Source: DASQPR01 sp963797605 (lineage in GTDB: Bacteria > Actinomycetota > Actinomycetes > Mycobacteriales > Micromonosporaceae). From it: DNA of 64,000 nt. The stretch is from the NCBI GenBank assembly GCA_963797605.1, contig CAWCPX010000002.1:124001-188000 (forward strand), in the 5' to 3' direction. Both the position numbers and the translations under genes were made by a program. The notes below the pieces were generated by a model. The model was not told the origin of the DNA. It saw only the letters and a program-made list of their open reading frames with translations, and made no database searches. Shown here in pieces: positions 43,235 through 53,953 of this stretch; position 1 is the stretch's first letter, and every line of letters starts with the position of its first letter.

Positions 43235-45832
43235 CTAGTCCTGTTCGTCAGGCTCGTCGGCATTGCGTGCAATGGCCACGAGGGTTACGCCCTCCGGAAG
43301 GTCCATGAGCTTGACCCCCATTGTGTTCCGGTCTCGCGTCCGCCGCACAGGCTTCACCGGAGTCCGGATGACACCGCCGTTGGAAGTGATCGCGAAGAGC
43401 TCATCGTCGGGGCTGATGACAACCGCGCCCACCAGCCCGCCACGACGCTCGGTGATCTTCGCCGTCAGCACGCCCTTGCCGCCGCGCCCTTGGACAGGGT
43501 ACTCGTCGATCGGCGTGCGTTTGGCGAATCCACCGTCCGTGGCGACAAGAACATCCATGCCGTCGACGACGACTTCCATCGCCAGCAACTCGTCCCCGTC
43601 GGCGAACCGCATGCCGATCACGCCTGAGGTGGCGCGGCCCATCGGTCGCAACGCCTCGTCGGTGGCGTTGAACCGGATCGCCTGGGCCTGCTTGGACACC
43701 AGCAGCAGGTCGTCCTCCGAGGCAATCAGCGCGGCGCCGACCAGTTCGTCGTCGTCTCGCAGGTTGATCGCGATGATGCCGCCGCGTGCGGTTGGAGTCG
43801 AACTCGTCGAGCTTGGTCTTCTTCACCAGGCCGTTCTTCGTGGCGAGCACCAGGTACGGGGCGACCTCGTAGTTCTTGATCTGGATGACCTGGGCGATCT
43901 GCTCGTCCGGCTGGAAGGCGAGCAGGTTGGCGACGTGCTGGCCCTTGGCAGTGCGGCTCGCCTCGGGCAGTTCGTACGCCTTCGCCCGGTAGACCCGGCC
44001 CTTGTTCGTGAAGAACAGGATCCAGTCGTGCGTGGAGCATGACGAAGAAGTGTCGAACGATGTCGTCCTGACGCAGCGTGGCGCCGCTGACGCCCTTGCC
44101 GCCCCGCTTCTGCGAGCGGTAGAGGTCGGCCTTCGTGCGCTTCGCGTAGCCGGTCACGGGTGATCGTGACGACGACGTCCTCCCGGGCGATGAGGTCTTC
44201 CATCGAGACCTCGCCGTCGAACGGGATGATCCGGGTACGGCGCTCGTCGCCCCACTTCTCGACGATCTCGGCCAGCTCGTCGATGATGATCTGCCGCTGC
44301 CGTTCCGGCTTGGCCAGGATGTCCTTGAGGTCGGCGATCTCCATCTCGATCTCGGCGAGCTCGTCGATGATCCGCTGCCGCTCGAGGGCGGCCAGGCGGC
44401 GCAACTGCATGTCGAGGATCGCGGTCGCCTGGATCTCGTCGACCTCGAGCAGCGCCATCAGGCCCGCTGCGAGCCTCGTCAACGCTCGGTGCCCGCCGGA
44501 TCAGCGCGATGACCTCGTCGAGCGCGTCGAGCGCCTTGACCAGACCACGCAGGATGTGCGCGCGCTCCTCGGCCTTGCGCAGCCGGTAGGCCGTGCGGCG
44601 GACGATGACCTCGATCTGGTGCGTCACGTAGTAGCGGAGGAACTGGGCCAGGTTGAGCGTGCGCGGCACGCCGTCGACCAGCGCCAGCATGTTCGCGCCG
44701 AACGTCTTCTGCAGCTGCGTGTGCTTGTAGAGGTTGTTCAGCACGACCTTGGCGACCGCGTCGCGCTTGAGCACGAGCACGATCCGCATGCCGGTGCGGC
44801 CGGAGGACTCGTCGCGGATGTCGGCGATGCCGGTGAGCTTGCCTTCCTTGACCAGGTCGGCGACGCGCTCGGCGAGGTTGTCCGGGTTGACCTGGTAGGG
44901 CAGCTCGGTGACGACCAGGCACGCGCGCCCGCGCTTGTCCTCCTCGACCTCGACGACCGCGCGCATGCGGATCGAGCCGCGGCCGGTGCGGTACGCGTCG
45001 TGGATCGCGCTCGTGCCGACGATGAGGCCGGCGGTCGGGAAGTCGGGGCCCTTGACGATCTCGATCAGCGCGTCGAGCGTGGTGGCTTCGTCGGCGTCCG
45101 GGTGTTCGAGGCACCACGACCACGCCGGCCGCGATCTCGCGCAGGTTGTGCGGCGGGATCTTGGTGGCCATGCCGACCGCGATGCCTTCGGCGCCGTTGA
45201 CCAGCAGGTTCGGGAAGCGAGCCGGCAGGATCGTCGGCTCGTTGCGAGCGGCCGTCGTAGTTCGGCATGAAGTCGACGGTGTCCTCGTCGATGTCCCGCA
45301 GCATCTCCATGGCCAGCGGGTCGAGGCGGCACTCGGTGTAACGCATGGCGGCGGCCGGGTCGTTACCCGGCGAGCCGAAGTTGCCCTGCCGTCGATCAGC
45401 GGGTAACGCAGCGACCACGGCTGGGCCATCCGGACCAGGGTGTCGTAGATCGCGGTGTCACCGTGCGGGTGGTAGTTACCCATGACGTCGCCGACGACAC
45501 GGGCACACTTCACATAACCGCGGTCGGGCCGGAAGCCGCCGTCGTACATGGCGAAGAGGATCTTGCGGTGGACCGGCTTGAGTCCGTCACGCACGTCGGG
45601 CAGCGCGCGGCCGACGATGACGCTCATCGCGTAGTCGAGGTAGGAGCGCTGCATCTCGACTTCGATGCCGATCGGGTCGACCCGGCCGCCGATGTGGGCG
45701 CCCTCGACGGTGGTCGGGATCGATCGGCTCGCCGAGATCTTCCGAGTCGTCGTCGGGCTCGTCAGCGTCGGCGCTCTCACCGAGCGCGTCGCCGATCATG
45801 TCCTCTGGGTTGAGGTCGTCATTATCTGCCAC
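43235..45832 (-). CDS. gyrA: DNA gyrase subunit A, multiple single-base frameshifts
   Basis: About 866 codons in full. N-terminus MADNDDLNPEDMIGDALGES, catalytic domain QRSYLDYAMSVIVGRALPDV, the quinolone region GNYHPHGDTAIYDTLVRMAQ, and the active-site Tyr in AAMRYTECRL. The C-terminal beta-pinwheel contains the GyrA box in PVQGRGGKGVLTAK. At least eight frame breaks occur, near 45720, 45390, 45250, 45110, 44480, 44157, 44040 and 43790. Several are one extra base (for example CGTGACCGG for CGTACCGG). An essential gene with this much coding conservation is very unlikely to be dead; I attribute the breaks to assembly error. It forms an A2B2 complex with GyrB that supercoils DNA. A gap of about 117 bases separates it from gyrB. 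Confidence 0.93.
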
Positions 45833-45949
45833 GATTTTCCCTTACTAGATGCGTCGAGCTGCTGTGGATAAGTCTGTGGATTGTGTGGACAAGAGCCGCC
45901 TCACCTGCGGCACCCATGAGCGGATGCACAGGGAGGCGTCAATCTCGAT

Positions 45950-47907
45950 CTAGATGTCGAGGAAGCGAACATCTTTGGCGTTGCGCTGGATGAACGAGCG
46001 ACGCGCCTCGACGTCTTCACCCATGAGGACGCTGAACAGTTCGTCGGCGGTGGCCGCGTCGTCGAGCGTGACCTGCAGCAGCGTGCGCGTGCCCGGGTTC
46101 ATCGTGGTCTCCCACAGCTCCGGGTAGTTCATCTCGCCGAGACCCTTGTAGCGCTGGATGTCGTCCGGCTTCGCGCGGGGGTTGCGCTCCTGCCGCAGCG
46201 CGATGAGACCGTCGCGCTCGCGGTCGGAGTACGCGTACTGAATGTCGTCGCCCTTCTTGTTCCACTTGATCTTGTAGAGCGGCGGCTGCGCCAGGTAGAC
46301 GTGGCCCAGCTCGACCAGCGGACGCATGAAGCGGAACAGCAGCGTCAGCAGCAGCGTGGTGATGTGCTGGCCGTCGACGTCGGCGTCGGCCATCAGCACG
46401 ATCTTGTGGTAGCGCAGCTTCTCGATGTCGAACTCGTCGTGGATGCCGGTGCCGAGCGCGGTGATCAGCGACTGGACCTCGTTGTTCTTGAGGACCCGGT
46501 CGATGCGCGCCTTCTCGACGTTGAGGATCTTGCCGCGGATCGGCAGGATCGCCTGGAACCGCGGGTCGCGACCCTGCTTCGCCGAGCCGCCGGCCGAGTC
46601 ACCCTCGACGATGAAGAGCTCGCTGACCGTCGGGTCGGTGGACTGGCAGTCGGCCAGCTTGCCCGGCATCGTGCCGGACTCCAGCAGCGACTTGCGCGGG
46701 CCAGCTTGCGGGCCTGCGCCGCGGCCAGGCGGGCGCGGGCGGCCTGAGACGCCTTCGTGATGATCATCGCGAGCCTCGGCCGGGTTGCGCTCGAACCAGT
46801 CGACGAGCCATTCGTTGCAGGCCTTCTGCACGAAGCTCTTCATCGTCGGTGTTGCCGAGCTTGGTCTTCGTCTGGCCCTCGAACTGCGGGTTCGCCAGCT
46901 TGACCGAGACGATCGCGGCCAGGCCCTCGCGGATGTCTTCGCCGGAGAGCTTGTCGTCGCCCTTGAGGACTTCTTCTCGGTGCCGTACTTGTTGACGACG
47001 GTGGTCAGCGCGGCCCGGAAGCCCTCCTCGTGGGTGCCGCCCTCGTGCGTGTTGATCGTGTTGGCGAACGTGTAGACGCTCTCGCCGTAGGACTCGTTCC
47101 ACTGCATCGCGATCTCGACCGCCATGCCGTCGTCTTCGCGCGCCGAACTCGATGACCGACTTGTGGATCGGGCGACTTCGTCTGGTTGAGGTGCCGGACG
47201 AAGTCGGCGATGCCGTCCTTGTAGCAGAAGGTGACGACGCGAGGCTCGGCGTCACCGGTCTCGCCGCCGCGCTCGTCGCGGAGCACGATCGTCAGACCGC
47301 GGTTGAGGAACGCCATCTCCTGCAGCCGGCGGTAGATCGTCTCGAAGGAGAACGTGATCGTCTCGAAGATCTTGCCGTCGGGCCAGAACGTGACGGTCGT
47401 GCCGGTCTGGTTCGTCTTCTCGCCCTTGACGAGCTGGCCCGGCTTCGAGTTGGTGTAGGGCTGGCTCCAGACGAAGCCGTCCTTCTGGATCTCGACCTCG
47501 AGCCGGTTGGACAGCGCGTTGACCACGGAGATGCCGACGCCGTGCAGGCCACCGGAGACCGCGTAGGCCTTGCCGTCGAACTTGCCGCCGGCGTGCAGCA
47601 TGGTCAGTGCCACCTCGATGCCGGTCTTCTTCGTCTTCGGGTGCATGTCGACCGGGATGCCGCGGCCGTTGTCGATGACCCGGACGCCGCCGTTGGCCAG
47701 CAGCGTCACGTCGATCACGTCGCAGTAGCCGGCGAGGGCCTCATCGACCGAGTTGTCGACGACCTCCCAGACCAGGTGGTGCAGACCGCGCTCGCCCGTC
47801 GACCCGATATACATACCGGGACGCTTGCGGACCGCCTCCAGACCTTCGAGGGCGCTCATCGACTCGGCGGCGGTGTAGTTGCCAGGCTGCTGCTTGGGCG
47901 CTGCCAC
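45950..47907 (-). CDS. gyrB: DNA gyrase subunit B, multiple frameshifts
   Basis: About 652 codons. The GHKL ATPase shows YIGSTGERGLHHLVWEVVDN, VIDNGRGIPVDM, SGGLHGVGISVVNALS; the Toprim domain shows ELFIVEGDSAGGSAKQGRDP and VLMADADVDGQHITTLLLTL; the C-terminus IQRNAKDVRFLDI is canonical. Frames change near 47150, 47125, 46970, 46840, 46780 and 46700 while the encoded protein stays conserved, so sequence errors are likely. It hydrolyses ATP and works with GyrA. Upstream is a 460-base gap and then a divergent unknown gene. Confidence 0.93.
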
Positions 47908-48371
47908 GCTGTCATCGCTTTCTCACACGGCGGCGCCCGGAGATGGTGTCTCGTGGACGGCGTGCGGGGTCGGCGCGGACTAACCCGCGCTCGGAAGTCT
48001 TGTCGCTGTCAATACTACTGCGTCCGGGCGACAGAACCTGCGCAGCGCCCCCTGTAGTCGCCGTAGACGGCCTAACCGGCCCGACCTCGACCCCCTACAG
48101 CCGACATGGGGCCTGTCCGATTTTCGCGCGCCGCGCGGCGGTCGGGGCACATGAGGTTTCCATCAGATTGCGCGTCCGTCTCTCCGACACCTGTACGGGT
48201 ACTCTTTTGTCCGTTTATAGGGCATTTCACGGCGGCCTTTTCCGAGATCGTTTCGGCATACGGCGAATCGAGGCCGGGGTTCTGGCTAATCGGGGGTCGC
48301 GGCGAGCTGCCACGGGTGACGTACTGTCCCTCGGCTAGACAGTTCCGCACTCATCAGGAGGGATCGCACGC
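47908..48371. other. Divergent intergenic region upstream of gyrB
   Basis: About 460 bases with promoters for gyrB (minus) and the 48372 gene (plus). ACTGTC (48323-48328) and GACAGT (48338-48343) form an inverted repeat near the plus-strand gene and may be an operator. I see no gene here; short frames lack codon bias. Confidence 0.5.
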
Positions 48372-48929
48372 ATGGGCCTGGACAACGTCGCCGTTCAGTG
48401 GCCGCGCACCGGTCGATTTTACGACCCGGTCGCGCCGGCCGAGTTCGTCGACTTCGGCGGTCTCGCCGACCGCGTCCCCCACGCGTCCGGGCCCGCCGTC
48501 GCGCTGGCCGACCGTGTCGCGCAGACCGGCACCGTCCGGGTGACCGCGTTCACCGAGTTGATCGACCTGATCCTCGGGCTCAACGGGGTGCTCTACGCCA
48601 CCGAGGCGGCGGCCGAAGACGAAGATCCGGTGATCGACCCGGACGGGTGCGCCTGGATCGCCGGCGGCATCGAGCGGTTCGTCGCGGGTCACGGCGAGTT
48701 CGGGGAAGTCGTGACCTTCGAGACGACGGCCGACGTGATGCGTAAGGCCATCGCCGCCGGCCGGCTCGCCGACCAGCAGCTGCGCTGGCTCGACAGCCGC
48801 CTGAGCGAGATGAAGGACGACTCGGGCGCGGCGCCGCAGTGGGACCTCTCCCGCACCGAACTTCTCGTGCTCGCGCAGTTCTACCGCCGGTGCGCCGATC
48901 GGGGCTTCGCCGTCTACGCCGACTTCTGA
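48372..48929 (+). CDS. Hypothetical protein on the opposite strand inside the dnaA-gyrA cluster
   Basis: A 185-residue protein of no family I recognise. AGGAGGG lies 10 bases before the ATG, a strong site. The sequence is acidic and mostly helical (VTAFTELIDLILGLNGVLYA, then ERFVAGHGEFGEVVTFETTA), with a final LLVLAQFYRRCADRGFAVYA. It has no signal peptide or membrane segment, so it is probably cytoplasmic. It is convergent with the DUF721 gene by three bases and divergent from gyrB, the only gene between dnaA and gyrA on the plus strand. Confidence 0.75.
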   Translation: MGLDNVAVQWPRTGRFYDPVAPAEFVDFGGLADRVPHASGPAVALADRVAQTGTVRVTAFTELIDLILGLNGVLYATEAAAEDEDPVIDPDGCAWIAGGIERFVAGHGEFGEVVTFETTADVMRKAIAAGRLADQQLRWLDSRLSEMKDDSGAAPQWDLSRTELLVLAQFYRRCADRGFAVYADF

Positions 48930-48932
48930 GCC

Positions 48933-49472
48933 TTAGCCGTAGGTGTCGCGCGGGCCTCGGCCGGGCACCCGGCGCGGGCCCTTGCCCCAGTTCGGCGTCG
49001 CCGGGCCGTGGATGTGCAGCTTCGTGACCACGTTGTTTCCGACTTCGCTCGCGATCTGCTTCAGCAGCCGCGACGCGAGCGTGCGCAGCTGCATCGCCCA
49101 GGCGGTCGACTCGGCCTCGATGGTCAGTTCGCCATCGGCGAGTTTCAGCGGACGGCTGTGCGCCGCGACATCGGGACCGACGACCCGCTCCCACGCCGCA
49201 AACACCGTCGCCTCGGCGGCCGGCCGCTCCCAGCCACGGTTCTTCACCAGTTTGGCGAGGACCGAACCGAAGAGCTGCGGGTCGCGCGGGTCGGGCCCGG
49301 ATCCGGAGTAACCGCGCAGCCGTTTTCCGCGCCCGACTCCGGTGCCACCCGCGCGTGGCGCTCGCGCGGTCTGGTCACGTTGTTTCTTCGCGGCGTCGAG
49401 CACCGCCCGAGCCAGCTCGGGGCCGGACACGCCGGCCGGTAAACCGGATTCGGGCTGTTTGTCATTCGACAC
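48933..49472 (-). CDS. DUF721 (DciA-like) protein
   Basis: A 179-residue protein with an N-terminal Arg/Gly-rich tail and a C-terminal KH-like DUF721 domain: LFGSVLAKLVKNRGWERPAA, WERVVGPDVAAHSRPLKLAD, then LTIEAESTAWAMQLRTLASR. DUF721 proteins next to recF are relatives of DciA, the ancestral loader of replicative helicase DnaB in bacteria lacking DnaC/DnaI; that function is established for the family in several bacteria and is plausible here. The GTG at 49472 overlaps the recF end by 11 bases, with GGAAGGTGG upstream. Confidence 0.9.
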   Translation of the reverse strand: MSNDKQPESGLPAGVSGPELARAVLDAAKKQRDQTARAPRAGGTGVGRGKRLRGYSGSGPDPRDPQLFGSVLAKLVKNRGWERPAAEATVFAAWERVVGPDVAAHSRPLKLADGELTIEAESTAWAMQLRTLASRLLKQIASEVGNNVVTKLHIHGPATPNWGKGPRRVPGRGPRDTYG

Positions 49473-50598
49473 GACTGATGCCACCTTCCACCACACCGAA
49501 CCGGGCGCCCCGCAACGCCGGCGGGATATCGGCCTCGACCGCGCACGAGACGAGCACCTGACTCGCGCCGCCGACGAGATCGGCCAACCGGTCGCGACGA
49601 CCGACATCGAGTTCGGCGAAGACATCATCGAGCGCCAGCACCGGTTCGATGCCGTCGGCCCGGAGCAGTTCGTAGGCCGCGAGACGGAGGGCGAGCGCGT
49701 ACGACCAGGACTCGCCATGGCTCGCGTACCCCTTGGCGGGCAGGTCGCCGAGCATCAGGGAGACGTCGTCACGATGCGGGCCGACGACGGTTACGCCCCG
49801 GGCGATCTCGGCAGCCCGGGCGTCGCTCATCGCGGTGAGCAGCCGTTCTTCGAGGGCGCCACGGTCGAGCCCGGCGAGCGGACCGCTCTCGTCGAGCGCC
49901 GATCGGTAGTGGATCGCGGCACTCGTCTTACCGGCACTGACCGCGGCGTACGCCTTCGCCACGTACGGGCCGAGCGTCGAACACAGCTCTAGCCGGCCGG
50001 CCAGCAACTCGGCACCGTGACTCGCGAGATGCGTGTCCCAGACCGCGAGCGTGGAGAGGTCCCGGGCACCGGCGCCCGTCTTGCGGGCCAGATACGCGGT
50101 GCGCAGGAGGGCGTTGCGTTGTTTCAGCACGCGCTCGTAGTCGGATCGGACGCCGGCGAACCGCGGTTGGCGGGCCACGAGCAGGTCGTCGAGGTAGCGG
50201 CGGCGTTCGGCCGGATCACCGCGTACGAGTGCGAGGTCTTCGGGCGCGAACAGCACCATCCGCAGCGCGCCGAGCACATCACGCGATCGACGCTTCGGGG
50301 CTCCGTTGAGCCGGGCCCGGTTCGCTCGGCCCGGCGTGATCTCGAGCTCGACGAGGAGTTGCCGATTGTCGTGACCGACGGCGCAGCGGATGATCGCTGA
50401 CGTCGCTCCCGCCCGAACCAGCGGCGCGTCGGTGGCGACGCGGTGGCTGGCGAGCGTCGCGACATAGCCGAGCGCTTCGAGGATGTTGGTCTTGCCGATG
50501 CCGTTGGGGCCGATCAGCACATTGGGGCCGGGCTCGAACTCGACGGCGGCCTGTGGATAAGACCGGAAGTCGACGAGTTCGAGCCGTGCGACGAACAT
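49462..50598 (-). CDS. recF: DNA replication and repair protein RecF
   Basis: A 378-residue SMC-like ATPase that loads RecA at gaps with RecOR. Walker A is GPNGIGKTNILEALGY at residues 33-48, and the signature and Walker B region is LALDDVFAELDVGRRDRLAD. It starts with MFVARLELVDFRSYPQAAVE and ends overlapping the DUF721 start by 11 bases. dnaN stops seven bases upstream, so the order dnaN-recF-DUF721 forms one operon. Uninterrupted frame. Confidence 0.95.
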   Translation of the reverse strand: MFVARLELVDFRSYPQAAVEFEPGPNVLIGPNGIGKTNILEALGYVATLASHRVATDAPLVRAGATSAIIRCAVGHDNRQLLVELEITPGRANRARLNGAPKRRSRDVLGALRMVLFAPEDLALVRGDPAERRRYLDDLLVARQPRFAGVRSDYERVLKQRNALLRTAYLARKTGAGARDLSTLAVWDTHLASHGAELLAGRLELCSTLGPYVAKAYAAVSAGKTSAAIHYRSALDESGPLAGLDRGALEERLLTAMSDARAAEIARGVTVVGPHRDDVSLMLGDLPAKGYASHGESWSYALALRLAAYELLRADGIEPVLALDDVFAELDVGRRDRLADLVGGASQVLVSCAVEADIPPALRGARFGVVEGGISRVE

Positions 50599-50605
50599 GG
50601 CCTCG

Positions 50606-51736
50606 TCAGGTGCCGATCCGGATCGGCATCATCAGGTAGCGGTAGCCCGAGACGATCTCGCCCTCGGCGTCGGCCGGCACGATCAGCGCGGGCTTCTTCG
50701 GGTCGGTGAAGGACAGCACCGCATTGGGGTGACTGAGCGCGGCCAGACCGTCGAGGAGATATTGCGGGTTGAACGCCGCCTGCATCGGTTCGCCGGTGTA
50801 GACCGCGTCCATCGCCTCGCTCGCTCGCGCGTCGTCGCTGCCACCCGCCTCGACGATCAGGCCGTCTTCGCTGAAGCTCATGCGCACCGGTGTCGACCGC
50901 TCGGCCACGAGCGACACGCGCTTGACGACCTCGGTCAGCGCCGCCACCGACACTCGGGCCTGCGCGATGTGATGATCGGGGAAGAGCGAGCGGACCTTCG
51001 GGTAGTCGCCGTCGAGCAGGCGGCTCGTCGTGCGGCGGGTGCCACCGGCGAAACCGATCATGCCCTCGCCTGCGGTGCCCCGGGCGATCGCGAGCGTCAC
51101 GTCGCCACCGACGGAACCGAGCGTCTTCGCCGTGTCGGCCAGTGTCTTGGCCGGGACCAGAGCCTGCATGTGCGCCTGCGGATCGTCGGGCCGCCACGAG
51201 ATCTCGCGGAGCGCGAGCCGGTAGCGGTCGGTCGCCAGCAGTGCGATCGTCTCACCGTCGATCTCCATGCGGACGCCGGTCATCAGCGGGAGCGTTTCGT
51301 CGCGACCGGCGGCGATGGCGACCTGGGCGACGGCGGTGGCGAACGTCGGCGCGTCGATCGTGCCGGCGGTCTCGGGCATCTCCGGCAGCGTCGGATAGTC
51401 CTCAACGGGCATCGTCGGCAGGGTGAACCGGGCGCTGCCGCAGACCAGCTCGAGCGAAGAACCGACCGCGGCGACCTCGACCGGCTTGGCCGGGAGGGCC
51501 TTGGTGATCTCGGCGAGGAGCCGACCCGACACGAGCGCGGCCCCGTCGGAGTCGCCGTGCACATCGACCGTCACCTGGCTCGAAACTTCGTAGTCGAAGC
51601 CGGAGATGCGCAGCTGACCCGCCGTCACTCGCAGCATCACCCCGGCCAGAACCGGCACCGAGGGCCGGGACGGCAGCGCCTTCGCGGTCCACGCGACCGC
51701 ATCGGCGAGCGCGTCGCGCTCAACTCGGAACTTCAT
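50606..51736 (-). CDS. dnaN: DNA polymerase III beta subunit (sliding clamp)
   Basis: A 376-residue ring-forming clamp, three repeated domains, complete. N-terminus MKFRVERDALADAVAWTAKA, middle PTMPVEDYPTLPEMPETAGT, then NPQYLLDGLAALSHPNAVLS, and the final VSGYRYLMMPIRIG, the conserved clamp end. It tethers polymerase III to DNA and acts with RecF and Hda-like proteins. It lies between oriC and recF; about 515 bases of oriC DNA precede it. Confidence 0.96.
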   Translation of the reverse strand: MKFRVERDALADAVAWTAKALPSRPSVPVLAGVMLRVTAGQLRISGFDYEVSSQVTVDVHGDSDGAALVSGRLLAEITKALPAKPVEVAAVGSSLELVCGSARFTLPTMPVEDYPTLPEMPETAGTIDAPTFATAVAQVAIAAGRDETLPLMTGVRMEIDGETIALLATDRYRLALREISWRPDDPQAHMQALVPAKTLADTAKTLGSVGGDVTLAIARGTAGEGMIGFAGGTRRTTSRLLDGDYPKVRSLFPDHHIAQARVSVAALTEVVKRVSLVAERSTPVRMSFSEDGLIVEAGGSDDARASEAMDAVYTGEPMQAAFNPQYLLDGLAALSHPNAVLSFTDPKKPALIVPADAEGEIVSGYRYLMMPIRIGT

Positions 51737-52252
51737 GCGTCGCCTCCGTCCGGGCTGTGGCAGCCCATGTGCACCGGGAACCAGCGATGCCTGTGCAGCC
51801 GTGGCACCGCCGAACCCATCGAACTGTATGGCCCAACGCGCCGGAGCGCGAACTCGACCCGGCCGGTCTGTGGATCCACAACTGATGGCCCCGGTGATGA
51901 TTTGTTTTTAGTTTTCTTAGAAAAACTTCTAACCGTCTTAGTAGGTGTTGTGGAAACTGTGGATATCTAGCTTCCGCCCTGTTCAACCGACCCTACGAAG
52001 CCCTGCGGGCCTGTGGACGAGCCGGGGAAAACTGAGGACTTTTTCCACAGGGCCCGTGAACCCCCATCGTTGTCCCCAAGCTGTCCACCGGATATCCACG
52101 AGTTACCCCCAGGCTTTCCCCAGCTTTGTGGACAACGACCGAGTCGCAAATCCGCTACTCACAGCAGTCTGTCCACATGACATCCACGGCAAATGGGGCA
52201 CGTACACAGGTAATCCCCAAGCTCTATCCACAGATTGTGGGCAAAGATATTT
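51737..52252. other. oriC: oriC: chromosomal replication origin between dnaN and dnaA
   Basis: Contains many DnaA boxes on both strands: TTGTGGAAA (51948), CTGTGGATA (51957), TTGTGGACA (52126), CTGTCCACA (52169), CTATCCACA (52224) and TTGTGGGCA (52235), besides a perfect 12-base palindrome TGTGGATCCACA (51869-51880) that holds two head-to-head half boxes. An AT-rich unwinding element lies at 51899-51933. Both neighbouring genes transcribe away from or through it on the minus strand. Confidence 0.85.
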
Positions 52253-53953
52253 TTACGGAGTTTGTTTGATGCGGTTCGTAAGCTCCGCAATCTGGTTGTA
52301 AAGGGACCTTCGCTCCGCCATCTGCTGCCGGATCTTGCGATCGGCGTGCATCACGGTGGTGTGGTCGCGACCTCCGAAGGCCTGGCCGATGCGGGGCAGG
52401 GACAGGTCGGTCAGCTCCCGGCACAGGTACATAGCCACCTGGCGGGCGTTCACGAGGACCCGCGAGCGCGAGTGCCCCTTCAGATCCTCCAGGCTGACGC
52501 CGAAGTAGTCCGAGGTCGACGCCATGATCTGATCCGCCGTGATCTCCGGGCCGGAGCCGTCGGGAATGAAGTCACGCAGCACCTCCTCGGCGATCGACAG
52601 CTGCACCGGTGCCCTGGTCAGACTTGCGAACGCGGTCACCCGGATCAGGGCGCCCTCAAGCTCGCGGATCGAGTTGGAGATGCGGCTCGCGATGAACTCC
52701 AGCACGTCCGGCGGGGCGAAGAGCTTCTCCTGGGCCGCCTTCTTCTGCAGGATCGCGATGCGGGTCTCGAGGTCGGGCGGCTGGATGTCGGCGAGCAGGC
52801 CCCACTCGAACCGCGTGCGCAGCCGGTCCTCCAGCGTCGACAGCTGCTTCGGCGACCGGTCCGAGCTGATGACGAGCTGCTTGTTCGCGTTGTGCAGCGT
52901 ATTAAAGGTGTGGAAGAACTCCTCCTGCGTCCGCTCCCGGCTCTCCAAGAACTGGATGTCGTCGATCAGCAGGATGTCGACGTCGCGGTAGCGGCGCTGG
53001 AAGGCCTGCGTCTTGTCGTCACGCAGCGAGTTGATGAAGTCGTTGGTGAACTCCTCGGTCGACACGTAGCGCACGAAGCGCGCGTTGCCGAGGCTCGTCG
53101 CGTAGTGCCCGATGGCGTGCAGCAGGTGTGTCTTGCCGAGACCGGAACCCCCATAGATAAACAGTGGGTTGTACGCCTTCGCCGGCGACTCCGCGACAGC
53201 CACCGAAGCGGCGTGGGCGAACCGGTTGGAGGAGCCGATGACGAACGTCTCGAACATGTACTTCGGGTTGAGCCGGTTGCCGTCCAGCGCCGGAACCGGG
53301 CCCCGTCGATCGTCGCGACCCGTACCGGCACCCGAGCGCTGCCGTTCCGGACCGGGGGCCGATTCGCCGTAGGTGCTGGCGACGCCGTACCCGTTGCCGG
53401 TCTCACGGGTGTAGCCCGCGTTTCCGCTGCTCGGCGGCTGGGTGACATGCGTCATGCCACCGAAGGCCGACTCTTCGGCCGCGGGTTGGACCGGCACCGG
53501 CAGCGGACTGTCCGGCGGCACGGGGTGATCGGCCACGGCGGAACCGACGGGCACCGAATGCCAGGATCCGCTCGGGGTGGACATCCACGTCGTGTCGGCG
53601 GCGGGGGTGCCGTCGAACAGGGTCTCCGGCTCGCGGGCGGCGGGCACCGGGATGATCTCCTCTATCGGCGGCGGGGGCGTCATCGCGGAACCGTCTTCCC
53701 GCTGGCGCACCGTGACGGCGACTTGCACCGAGCGGCCGAGCCGGCGAGACAGCGCGTCGGTGACGGCCTGCCGCATCCGAGACTCGATCACGTTCCGGGC
53801 GAGCGTGTTCGGCACCGAGACCAGACCGGTGTCCTGGACGATCGCGTAGAGCTGGGTCAGTCGAAGGTAGGCCCGCTCTTGCGGCGAGGCCATCTCGGCG
53901 ACCTCTTCGGTCACCGTTGTCCACACCGCGTCTAGATCCAGGGTGTCGGTCAT
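52253..53953 (-). CDS. dnaA: Chromosomal replication initiator DnaA
   Basis: A 566-residue AAA+ initiator. Domain I is residues 1-90; domain II is a long Pro/Ser/Gly linker (95-225); domain III has Walker A GGSGLGKTHLL (268-278), Walker B ILLIDDIQFLESRE and sensor motifs; domain IV has the DnaA signature GQAFGGRDHTTVMHADRKIR for DNA recognition. It binds TTGTCCACA boxes, assembles on oriC and opens the duplex. The ATG at 53953 is preceded by GAGGAGACGAGGCGCGG. DnaA boxes upstream (54008-54255) suggest autoregulation. Long domain II is usual for actinomycetes. Confidence 0.97.
   Translation of the reverse strand: MTDTLDLDAVWTTVTEEVAEMASPQERAYLRLTQLYAIVQDTGLVSVPNTLARNVIESRMRQAVTDALSRRLGRSVQVAVTVRQREDGSAMTPPPPIEEIIPVPAAREPETLFDGTPAADTTWMSTPSGSWHSVPVGSAVADHPVPPDSPLPVPVQPAAEESAFGGMTHVTQPPSSGNAGYTRETGNGYGVASTYGESAPGPERQRSGAGTGRDDRRGPVPALDGNRLNPKYMFETFVIGSSNRFAHAASVAVAESPAKAYNPLFIYGGSGLGKTHLLHAIGHYATSLGNARFVRYVSTEEFTNDFINSLRDDKTQAFQRRYRDVDILLIDDIQFLESRERTQEEFFHTFNTLHNANKQLVISSDRSPKQLSTLEDRLRTRFEWGLLADIQPPDLETRIAILQKKAAQEKLFAPPDVLEFIASRISNSIRELEGALIRVTAFASLTRAPVQLSIAEEVLRDFIPDGSGPEITADQIMASTSDYFGVSLEDLKGHSRSRVLVNARQVAMYLCRELTDLSLPRIGQAFGGRDHTTVMHADRKIRQQMAERRSLYNQIAELTNRIKQTP

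Noticed and set aside
43235..47907. gyrA and gyrB as decayed pseudogenes
   Set aside because: Single-base breaks restore conserved sequence on both sides, both genes are essential and no other copy is expected. Sequence error is the simpler reading.
52235..53935. A 566-residue plus-strand frame opposite dnaA
   Set aside because: Exact shadow of dnaA; no family motif, while dnaA has all four domains.
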